Part shown: piece by piece, positions 11,876-22,600 of the stretch
How positions within the stretch are numbered: position 1 is the first letter of the stretch
Layout of the letters: every line of letters begins with the position of its first letter
NCBI RefSeq assembly: GCF_027574615.1
Contig: NC_072487.1
Span: 75,172,290-75,236,289 of the forward strand
Length of the DNA: 64,000 nucleotides
Direction: 5' to 3'
Source of the DNA: Eptesicus fuscus
Lineage: Eukaryota > Chordata > Mammalia > Chiroptera > Vespertilionidae
Translations under genes and position numbers: made by a program
The notes under the pieces: generated by a model
What the model was told of the DNA's origin: nothing
Database searches by the model: none
The model's input: the letters and a program-made list of their open reading frames with translations, nothing else

Positions 11876-12378
11876 TACTGCAACCATTCCGTTTGAAATT
11901 TGAGTGTGAAGTGCCTCCAAAAAATAACAATCAAGGGGCCTCCAACATGCCAGGAACTTGGTATTTTCCACCGAGTCAATGCCGCCTGGGAAATCAGTCC
12001 ACTCAACCGCCAGGCAAGGTGCTACGGCGCTTTTAAGAGATCCCGACCCTTGGAGAGCCGGGGTTCCCCCGCGGTCCGGGTCTCGCAGGTCCCGGTCGCT
12101 TTCAAAGCTCGGCGGGTTGGTAGGTGTGGTCCGACTGTTCCCATGACAACCGCCCGGGGTCCTCCTGGGGGTCCCACCTCTTCTAGCTAAACCGAAATCC
12201 GCACCGGGAAGGCCGACTGAACAGCCCCCCGGCGCCTCACCCGGCCCCGCACTCCAGCGGGAGAGCCACGGGCAACCACACCGCAGGCCGCCCCGCCCCG
12301 CCCCCTACTTCCAGGCCCTTCCGGCGGCCGCTGCCCTTTAACCCTGGAAGTGCTTGGAGGGAGCGGAAGCAGCTGGTG

Positions 12379-12531
12379 ATGCTGGAACAAACATGGCTGC
12401 CCCGGCGCCCCTCGGCCCCTCGGGCTCCCGCGGTCCTCGGCTCTTCGCGGGCCTCCGGTGGCTTCCGCTCCTGGGGCTGCTGCAGCTGCTGGTGGAGCCC
12501 GGCCTGGGCCGCGTCCACCACCTGGCGCTGA
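12379..12531 (+). CDS. Upstream overlapping ORF of GPR107 (50 codons, out of frame)
   Basis: An ATG 14 bases before the GPR107 start opens a frame of 50 codons. It runs out of frame across nearly all of exon 1 and stops with a TGA at 12529-12531, two bases before the splice donor. The context has G at -3 and C at +4, weaker than that of the main start (A at -3, G at +4), so leaky scanning would still reach GPR107. I see no protein motif in its tryptophan/serine-rich product. It is a candidate translation-dampening element, not an established gene. It matters only if transcription starts upstream of 12379. Confidence 0.4.
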   Translation: MLEQTWLPRRPSAPRAPAVLGSSRASGGFRSWGCCSCWWSPAWAASTTWR

Positions 12532-12533
12532 AG
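12393..12533 (+). CDS. GPR107: GPR107 coding exon 1: signal peptide
   Basis: Residues 1-47, starting MAAPAPLGPSGSRGPRL and ending VHHLALK. The start is chosen for its good context (AAC before ATGG) and its match to the human N-terminus. An arginine-containing n-region and the hydrophobic stretch WLPLLGLLQLLV (about 23-34) make an ER signal peptide. Donor GTGAGG, phase 0. An in-frame extension upstream has no ATG. Confidence 0.95.
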
Positions 12534-15500
12534 GTGAGGCCGGGCGGGGCCGGGCGGGGCCGGGCCGGGGGGCGGAGGCCGAGGCCGCTCCCCCGGGCTG
12601 GAGGCAACTTTGGCGGAGGGCGGGGAGGGGGGGGGCTCTGAGCAATTGCCTCTCCCTTTCCCCCCCGGCGCGGCCTCTCTGTGAGGAGGTCTGTTGGGAC
12701 CAGTGGGAAAGGCGGGGGTCCTCGCGCCGTCTGGGAGGGGCGGGGAGACGCTAGCTGACAGGGGAAGGGGCTGAACGGCGGCGAAAGAAACTCTGCGGAC
12801 CCGGAGGCCGCGCTCGCAACCCCTGCTGGCTTCCCCAGGTTCCCCGCTGACAGCAGCCTGCTCTTCTTCCTCCAACTTTTACCCCCGACTTGACTTGTCC
12901 GCGGGCTTCCGCTTTCCCATCCCCTTGTGCCTGGCGGTTAGTGGGTACCCGGAATCTTAGTCTCAGTTTCCGGGTTCGGCTTAGGGCGCTCTCTGGACTG
13001 ATCCAAGCGGGAACCTCCGGGAGGAATTCCAAGTTTCGCCTGAAATATATGACCGAGAGCTGAAAACCAGCATTAAAAATCTGTTTCGAATGAGAGAACC
13101 TGTCTTATCCGTCGCTCCTGTCATGTCTGTCCAGGGAAGAGGCTTCTGCGAGTCCTAGAATGATCCCTTGGCCCTTGCTTTATAACTCACAGCTAGAAGT
13201 CATCGAAGGCTAGAAGGTGCCTCCGGGCGGTTCGGCAGGTCAATATATCTGGGGAATAGAAAAGTAAATTATGACCCAGAGCCTTGTACGTGATTTTCAA
13301 AATACGCAATTGTGTAAAGTTGTGGGATGGTAGAAAATTTGTCTTATTAAACACGTTGTATTTGTGAACGTGGAGTTTAAGGAATACAGAATCTGATAAA
13401 AAGCTTGGCCAGACCCATACACCATACTTTGGGTTTGTAAATAAAAATGATCTTGATTTAAATTGTTCTCAGCCGCAGGGAATTAGGTGAGGTTTTTTTT
13501 TCTTTTCCTTCTTCTTTTAATTAGTTAGGTGAATCTTGACTCCGTTTGAGAATATGCTAAAAGTTATAGAACCTCTCCCCAGAAAAGTGCAGGTAACTGC
13601 TTAGACGAAACTTTCTTGAAATTTCTCGGGCTTTATAATCCTACTGAAGCTTATCTAAAGGCCCTATCCCTCAAGCTTAGGACTCCCAAATTCAGAACTC
13701 CTGATCTTAATTTTTTTTTTAATGTTTTTATCTATTTCAGAGAGAGAGGAAGGCAGAGGGATAGAAACATCAATGATCATAGAGAATCATTGGTCGGCTG
13801 CCTCTTGCACATCCCTCCACTGGGGATTGAGCCCGTTACCTAGGCATGTGCCCTGACCTGGAATCAACCCACTGACCTCCTGGTTCATAGGCGGACACTC
13901 AACCAATGAGCAGCACTGGCAGGGCCGGAGTGAGACTTTGTAGTTGGACTTGAACATGCTCTGCTCTTTAGGTAATCGGTGTGGCCGAAAGGCAGCAGGT
14001 TTCCATTTTGTGTGGGCAGCTAATGTGAACGTGTAGCTTGATCTGGGTCTTCATTGTTCTGCCTTTTTCTACGTACTTTCAAGCACCAGAGTGGGATAGC
14101 CCATAGCACTTTGAACATTATTTTAACACCAGTTCCTGGCCTTTTGAATAAGAAAGACTCCTAACCTCAGCATATGCTTGAAATTATCTCTATGCAGGTA
14201 GTTCAGGGTTTCATCTCTTGTAAGTTTTAATATCTATTAAATGTTTGTTTTGGGGTATATGTATCTGTAAGCACATAATGCGCCTTTTTTAAGCAACTCC
14301 TATTCGGTGGCATATATGCCAAGTTGCTTTCTTCTGAGAATACTAGTATAGAATAATCAAATATTTGATTGCTAGGATTTCTTAATAAAGCAGCTCTGGA
14401 AAATTGCAATGAGTTTTATCCTCCCTCCACCCCCACTTTTCTTTATTTATTTAAAAAATATATTTTTATTTATTTAAGAGAGAGGAAGGGAGAGGGAGAG
14501 AAACATCAATGATGAAAGAGAATCATTGATTGGCTGCCTTCTGCATGCCCCCTACTGGAGATCAAGCCCACAACTTAGGCATGTGCCCTGACCGGGAATC
14601 GAGCCCTGATCTCATGGTTCATGGGTCAACATTCAACCACTGAGCAACACTGGCAGGCTCACTTTTATTTCTTATTGCCCTTCCTCTCCCTACTTCCACT
14701 GCTGCTCTTGTTATAGATTTTTGCTTTTTTTTCTCTCTCCCCAGTACACAATAGTAGACATGGGTTATTCTATTTTTAACTAATAGGAAAAAAGTTGGGG
14801 TCAAGAAATACTACCTACAATAGGTTTTCTTTTCCTTCATCTCTTTAGTTGAAGAATGATAACAAATATGTATGGACCAGGTAATTAAGCACTACAATAC
14901 TTCAATGTAAATGATTAAGAAGATGGATATACTAGTATGTACTGGGTTGACCAGTATCCCTCCAAAATTAATGTCTACCCAGAACCTCAGAATGTGGCCT
15001 TACTTGGAAAAGTGGTCTTGCAGATAGAAGTAGTTAAGGTTGGGTCATACTGGATTAGGATGAGCCCTAATTCCAATATGACCAGTGTCCTTAGAAGAGG
15101 AGACACAGAGAGGGAAGGAGGCCACGTGAAGACAGAGGCTGAGATTGGAGTGCTGCATTTGCGAACCAGGAACACCAGAGATTGTCAGCGACAACCAGAA
15201 GCTCTGAGGAAGCAAGGAGGAATTTTTTCTCTAGAGCCTTCAGAGAGAGAACGGCCATGCCTGCACCTTGATTTTGGACTTCTAGCCTCCAGAACTGTGA
15301 GAGCCTAACTTTTGTTTTAAAGCAACCCAGTCTGGGGGTATTTGTTACAGCAGCCCTAGGAAACTAATACAACATACATTAAACTTCACTTCAAAGCTCT
15401 GCCTTCATAGTAACATGGTATTACTTTGTTTCTGAGTAGTAACTTTTAGAAAACACCTTAGCAATGGAGTGATGTTTGTAAGTAGATAAATCAGATTCCT

Positions 15501-18500
15501 CTTTGTTAAAACACTCTAGAAGCACTGCCCATGGATCGGGATCCACCTGATCACACCGGCCTTAGGTGCAGTGCCTGCAGCTCCACTGCACAGACTGCGT
15601 TGTGAATTTTAGCCCCCCTCCCAAAAAAAGTATCTGAAAAGTTTTGGGAAATTAAATGATCCCTGCTGTGCCTCATCTTAAGCCCACTGACTATTAGCTG
15701 GTCCATCCTGGTAAACCTCAAACGCCTCCTTGGCATGTCTCCACAACTGATCAGTATGTAAAATTAATGTTTGCTAAGACGGGGGTCTTCTGAGTGTGCC
15801 GTGTCTGTCCAAAATCTAGAGCAGGGTTAGAAAAGGGCACAGTGTGCCATGCAGCAGTGAGGTCAAGCCCAGCATCTTGGCCTTGTGAGCATGGAAGAGC
15901 TTGGTCAGGACAGCCCACAGCCCACCCAGGGCAGCTCAGAGTGAAGATAGGAAGAGAGCTGGGGAGAGTGGCACTGAGGTACATGCTGTTGACACACTCA
16001 GTGTTGTGCTAGATCTTGCGTCCCTCTTAAGTATGCCACCAAAATTCTAGTATGCATATGAGATTGCTGTGTGCACAGAAAGGTTGGGACCCCCAGTCCA
16101 GTCACAACTGCTATGGGCTCACGGGGGGAAAATGAGGTATCCTACAGAACCTAAATTTTAAATGCTAAATATTTGATGTTTTTTATTCATTGGCTCCTCA
16201 TAGCGACCCCCCTTGAGAAAAATGCTATTATCCCTGGTCTATAAATTTGAAAAACAGAACTTGGGTTACATAAGAGAAGGAGGCCGACTTTGAACCTGGC
16301 ATCCGTGCTCTTTCCATTCGGCCACTTGTACTGAGTAGCCCTCGGTGCCTGTCCAGGAGGCCAGCCCTGATTGCAGGACCCCAGACTTCTGTGTTGGCAT
16401 TTTCTTTCAAGCTTTTTGTAATTTTTCCTCTAACCTCATGTGCTTCAGCTGTCATATTTCTGTTGTCTAAGAGAATTTGACCCTATTCATTTTGTGAATT
16501 GCTCTCTATATACAGTGATCCAAGAAATTGAATATTAAGCTTCCTTGGGTAGTTTGCTACCATGAATAGTAGGCAGTCAATAAATGGTAGGTGGTATTAT
16601 TCTTGTGTTTCTGTATTAGTGAGAACTGATCATGGATGCCTAAAGGTACTTTTGCTTACTGAGGTCACAACCTTGGATGTATTTGAAGCCACGCAGATAC
16701 TTTTTAATGAAGCTGGCTGTGTGAGATAGCAGAGAGAATGGCCAGCTCCTGCCGTGGCTGCTGCGTCTCTGTTCCAGCGGGTTGTGGCTGCATTGGAATG
16801 TGGCCTAGACATGCTGGGTCTTGTGTTGTTATGTTTTTGTTTTTGAAAGAAAAGCTAGATCCCAGCTGGCGTGGCTCAGTGGTTGAGCTTTGATTGCCGG
16901 TCAGGGCACATGCCTAGGTTGTAGGCTCAATCCCCAGTGTGGGGCGTGCAGGAGGCATCCGATCAGTGATTCCCTCTCATCATTGACGTTTCTATCTCTC
17001 GCTCCCTCTCACTTCCTCTCTGAAATCAATAAAAATATATTTAAAAAATAAATAAAGAAAAACTAGAAATTTAGGCTTTTATGTGAAGTTAGCCAGAAAT
17101 TAATTCAAATTAAAAAACAAAACCAAAACACTGTTGGCCCCATCTAAACATTCATGTACCAGTACAGTCTGTGGACTGCCAGTTGGGTGAGCTTTAAAAT
17201 GAGGAAGTGGCCAGCTATGTGACCTTCAGCTAGTTCAGTTAAGAGTGACCACATTTAGCCCTGGCCGAGTAGCTCAGTTAGTTAGAGAGGAATCCCCACA
17301 CATCAAGGTTGAGGGTTCGATCCCTGGTCAAGACACATGCAAGATTTAATCAATGAAGGCATAAATAAGTGCAACAACAAACTGATTTTCTTTCTCCCTC
17401 CTTCTCGCTCTAAAATCAGTAAATAAAATTTAAAAGAGTGACCATATTTATTTTCTGAAGTTCAGTTTATGAGAAAAAGTATCATTGCTCCACTTGCTTT
17501 ATGTTTTAAAGCATTTTAATGTGCAATTGTTTAGGGAGTTAAAGCAAAAGTATGTATGTTCTGCTGTTTAGTTAAAAGAGCAGAATTGTCAGTGTAAAGC
17601 AATTGTTTTGAAACAAAGGAAAAAGGAGAAAATGTGCCAAAATTGTAGTTGTCTTGAGGGATTTTTTCTTTTATCTCCAGATCAGACCTTTATTCTGAGC
17701 TTTGGGCAAATGTATCCAACTGCCTACTCTTCATTTCCACTTAGGTGTCTCTTAAGCGCTTAAGAAACCAACTCATCTTTCCACTCCATTCACTCTCAGC
17801 CTATAGACTCTTCCAGATTGTCTTAGTAACTGTGTGTTCTTCACTTTTCATAGATGGGTGTTCTAAGTAGCCCTCCCCCCACCCCCCATCCATCCCCTGC
17901 TCTGTCGTCACCTGAACTCGTTGGTCCAGGCCATCCTTATATCTCATGGACCAGTGCAGTCTCCTCACACTTGTGTCCCAGAATTCCTCCAGTTCACATT
18001 TTGCGTTGTAGCTGAAGTATCTGCCTAAGAGCCCAATCCCATCATGTCACTCCCCTTAAAACCCATTGGGGGCACCCTTTCCCCCTTAAGAGGGAGCTCA
18101 CAGTCCTTCATGAGGCTGCCAGTCTATCTGTGAGCAGCCTCTTCTCTAGTCTCATCGCCCTTCCTTTCTTTAGTTTCTTAGTTCATAAGTGCGCAGCTTG
18201 GTGAGTTTTACATACCATGTAACCAGCACCTACGTCAAGAAACAGGACATTACTAGCACCCCAGAACCCCCACCCCCAGTACTCCTTTTGGTCACCCCAA
18301 GTCCTGAAATAGCCAACACAGATCTAAATGAGGAGGAGAGAGGTCTTGCCTTACTCGGTTTCATAACAATAAGCCATATGATACTGCAGTGGGAATCAGG
18401 CTGATTGATGGGACAGGATAGGAAGCACGTAGAGAAACTCATCTTAATGAGAACATGATGTGCAATAGAGGCGGCATCATGGAGCAGTGGCAGTGAGGAC

Positions 18501-19613
18501 AGGTTGCTCGGAAGGGAGTGGAGGGTGTGTGTGGAGTGCAGCATGCATCTTATTCGGAATGGTGACATGATAACTGAAAGTGGAGATGGGGCGTGGTTAG
18601 GTGAGGGTCCCACATATATTACTGGCAAATAGTAATACTAAAAAAGATTGATTTTTGGTAATTATTTGTTAAAAATTTAGAAAATATAAAAAAAATAGAA
18701 AATTGTTACCACTCCAATGGTACTAATCTTTTCATAGTTTGGTGGATTTCTTTCAGACCTTTTATAAATAAATAAACAAATGTAAATATTTAGCTTTTTA
18801 ATTTTCAATTTATTTTTTTACAAATTTAGCTCTTACTGTATATAGTTTGGATTCTGCTCTTTGCATTTAATATTTTGTCCAGCTTTATTGAGGTGTAATT
18901 GACAAATAAAAATTGCATGTATTTAAGATAGACAATGTGATAGTTTGATATACATATACATTGTGAAATAATTACCACAATCAAGCCAACTAACATATCA
19001 TTACCTCACATAGCTACTTTTTTGTGTGTGAATAATTAAGATTTCTCTAAGCAAATTTAAGATATACAACACATGCTGAAACCGGTTTGGCTCAGTGGAT
19101 AGAGCGTCGGCCTGGGGACTGAAGGGTCCCAGGTTCGATTCCGGTTAAGGGCATGTACCTTGGTTGCGGGCACATCCCCGGTAGGGGGTGTGCAGGAGGC
19201 AGCTGGCCGATGTTTCTCTCTCATCGATGTTTCTAGCTCTCTATCCCTCTCCCTTCCTCTCTGTAAAAAATCAATAAAATATATTTAAAAAAAAAAGATA
19301 TACAACACAGCATTGTTAACTGTAGTCAGCATGCTGTAAGTTAGATCTGAGAAATTACCCTGCCTATCTGAAACTTTATACCCTTTGACCAGCATCTCTC
19401 CATGCCCTCCACCATCCTCTCCCACCCCCTGCTCCTGGTAACCACCATTCTGTTCTCTGCTTCAAGAACAATTTTAAATTCCACATATAAGTGAGATCAT
19501 GTAGTGTTTACCTTTCTGTGTCTGGCTTATTTCACTTAGCATAATGTCCTACAGTTTCATCCACGTTGTCAAAAATGATAAGATTTCCTTCTTTTTAAGG
19601 CTGAATGATAATC

Positions 19614-19659
<46 letters not shown>

Positions 19660-22600
19660 TTCTTATTCATCCCTTGACAACTACTTAGGTTGTTTTCATA
19701 TCTTGGCTATAGTGAATAATGCTGCAATGAACATAGGGTGCAGCTATTTCTTTGAGATAGTGATTTTATTTCCTTTGGATGTTTGCCCAGAAGTGGGATA
19801 ACTGGATCATATGGTACTTCTATTTTTAATTTTTTGAGGAACCTGCGTACTGTTTTCCATACCAGCTGTTCCAATTTACATTTCCATCAACCATGTAGAA
19901 GGGTTCCCCTTTCTCCACATCCTCAACTCTTGTCTTTCGACAACAGCCATTGTAACAGGTGTGAGGTGCATTTCCCTCCTGATTAGGGATGTTGAGCATC
20001 TTTTCACATACCTGTTGGTCATTTATATGTCTTTTGAGAAATGTCTACTCAGATCCTTTGTCCATTTTAAAGTCAGGTCTTTTGTTTTCTTGCTGTTGAG
20101 TTGTTGGAGTTCCTTATGTGATTTGGAGATTAACCCCTTATCAGACATATGGTTTGCAAATATTTTTCTCATTCCATAGGTTGCCTTTTCACTGCGTTAC
20201 TGTAATTGTTTTCCTTTGCTGTGCAGAGCTTTTCAGTTTGATGCAATCCCATTTTTCTCTTTTTGCTGTGTTACCTGTGCCTTTGTTTTCTATCCAAAAA
20301 ATCATTGCTCGGACCAATGTCAAGAAGGCAGTTCCTCTGGGATGGCAGCTCCAACCCCACTTTTAAGTGGCTCCAGTTATATTATTTTTCATATGTCCTA
20401 AGACATCCATCCTATGTAGTTGAATTCATTTCTCTTCTGTACGTGTAGGATAGTAGTAGCCTTGTAACACCTTTGGGAGAATTGAGAAAATAGTCACCCA
20501 GATCACTTTCTGTAGGGGTTAATCTCTCTCACAATCCTGAGGAAGGTCACGAACCTTAGCTTTTGGTTTTTATGCTCTCGCAACTCCCTGATGCCTCTCA
20601 GCAAATGACTTTCCATGATCTTAGCTGGCTTTTCTGCTTCTCCCTGGGAATGCTAATTTGCTGCAAGTTACTCCATCCCACCAGGAAGTGGAAGTCTAGC
20701 CAGCATGCTGTAAATGCATAGCTGGGCTCCTAGGGAAATGAGGAAAATTCCCAGGGGCCAAAAATAAAAAGTAAAGGTGGCAAGAAGGAGCTGAAACTCC
20801 ACTGGTAAAAGAACACAAGTTAGGGCTGCCCTGAAGCATGGCAGAACCTGGACCCTGGAGTCTGGGATTTTGAACAGCTGGTGAGGAGTAGGAGCCAAAG
20901 CCTTAGAACTAGGCGGGAGGGGAGCTAGAACTGTCCCTGTCCTCAGCCCTGAGTATGGGACTCTCAAAGAGCTATGTTGCTTGAGTGGAAGAGTGGGCTA
21001 GGAAATAAAGTGGCAATAAGATGTATGTATTAGCTGTGTGTGTGGTGGTGGGAGGGGTGGTCTCTGATTTTTCTGCTGCAGATCTGTTCCATGGCCTCTC
21101 CTAGGCCGTTGGTGTTTGCAGTTAGACTGAGTCTGATATCCAGAAGATCCAACTCTAGAAATGAATAATTACCACTCACACAAAAAAACAACCTGCTGTG
21201 AACATCAGCAGAGACAAGGACCAGGAGCAGAATTAGACCCCTGACACGTGTGGTAAAAGAGCTATATTTAAAATTGAAAGGAACAAAGGATGAAATTTAA
21301 AAATATGAGCAAGAAGCAAAACCACTATCAAAAAAGACTATCAGATTTGAGGAAGAACCAAATGTTAGTTTTAGGAAAGTGCTTAGCATTTAGGAGTTAG
21401 TTAATAACTGTTGGCTTCTTGCAAACTTAGTGAAGGTGATTTGATTTAGGCAAGTAATTCTCAATAGGAAACTCATAGCTTTCTTCACTAATACTCTTAT
21501 GGACCCAAGGTCCATTCACCCACCACTTCAAAAGGCCAAAACTCAAAACGGAGTCTGGAGGAAGGAAAAGCTTATTGATGGAGAAGGTGCCAGTCGAGAA
21601 GATGGAGGCCCTAGTAGTCCCTCAAATCCATCTTAAGGAAGTACAGAGTTTAGGCTTCTCTTATGTCAAGGGAAGGGAATGGGAGGAGCTGTTTTTGTGG
21701 AAACTAAAGCCCCAAGCAGAATCCCGCTCATGATGAGTGTGTCTCAGCAGGACCTGCTAGCCGGAGGGCCGTGGGGGCAGCACAGGCCCCACAAGAGGGG
21801 TCCCAGAGACGGAGCGGTTCACTCTTACAATACCGTGTTCTGTTGGCCGCCTCCGTTGGAAAATGACATCGCTTAGGTGCTTCCTCACCAGAGGGATTTA
21901 TTCAAGAGGAAGAAAGGGTTGCAGCCCTGTGCATGCAGACATGGCAGGCCACATGCATAGTTGGCCTTCGTGCCAAGATGGAGGGGTGTTTCTGGGAGGG
22001 AAAAGGAAGTTAAGGGACAGAGGACCATGGAGCTCTGTTATGAACAGTTCTTCTGGGAGGTCTCTCGATGACTAGAGTGGGAGAACTTCCACATGAGCCT
22101 TAGCTGCTCCTATAGACCCTCCTGGCTGACGGTTTGCCTAAAGGCCCAGTTAGTCTTCATCAGCCTTAAAACTTTCTGGCTTAGTTGGCATTGAAATCAC
22201 CCCTTTGAGACAATTTCAAGCTGGCGTGCTAGGCATTTGCCCAGGTCGTTCAGTTTCAGCAAACCTCAGGATGATCCGGTGTCCAAAAGATCCTGTCTCT
22301 ACCTGGCAAGTTCCTGGGATTCCTTCTGCATATAAGGCTTTGTTTCCTGAAACCCATCGTATACAGCATAACTTTTAGATTCAAATGAACCTATGTAAAA
22401 AAAATGAATTACAGCCCTAACCGGTTTGGCTCAGTGGATAGAGCATCGGCCTGCGGACTGAAGGGTCCCAGGTTCGATTCCGGTCAAGGGCATGTACCTT
22501 GGTTGCGGGCATATCCCCAGTGGGGAGTGTGCAGGAGGCAGCTGATCGATTTTCTCTTTCATCGATGTTTCTAACTCTCTATCCCTCTCCCTTCCTCTCT

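Larger units (their letters stand above)
6645..12030. other. Intergenic region between FNBP1 and GPR107
   Basis: This is a 5.4 kb spacer between two divergent CpG-island promoters. It holds MIR fragments (6865-7090, 8570-8880, 10905-11110, 11738-11875), one SINE (9494-9721) and a HeliBat fragment (11321-11690). No ORF in it resembles a protein I know. I recognise nothing in roughly 7100-8560, 8990-9480 and 9740-10900. Confidence 0.7.
12030..12800. promoter_or_regulatory. GPR107: CpG island promoter of GPR107
   Basis: A CpG-dense tract surrounds the GPR107 start codon. It contains GC boxes (CCCCGCCCCGCCCC, about 12291-12304), an ETS-type motif (CTTCCGG, about 12319-12325), and a YY1-like sequence over the start codon (AACATGGCTGC). 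There is no TATA box. The 5' end of the transcript was not determined. Confidence 0.85.
18882..20325 (-). mobile_element. L1 LINE, 3' ORF2 remnant and 3' UTR (interrupted by a SINE)
   Basis: Read on the minus strand, this runs from the 3' part of L1 ORF2 (about 20325 down to 19500) into the 3' UTR, ending with 'CCTCAATAAAGCTGG' near 18882. Stops and indels break the reading frame, so it is a dead copy. A VES SINE (19074-19294) is inserted in its 3' UTR, and a (TG)n run has expanded at 19616-19657. Confidence 0.85.

Noticed and set aside
19080..19145. tRNA gene-like A and B boxes here and in every SINE head
   Set aside because: These are Pol III promoter remnants of tRNA-derived SINEs; no cloverleaf with acceptor stem can be formed from the full unit.
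21480..22400. Possible endogenous retroviral or LTR sequence in GPR107 intron 1
   Set aside because: Some words look LTR-like, but I found no TG...CA ends, duplication or known internal gene. Left unannotated.
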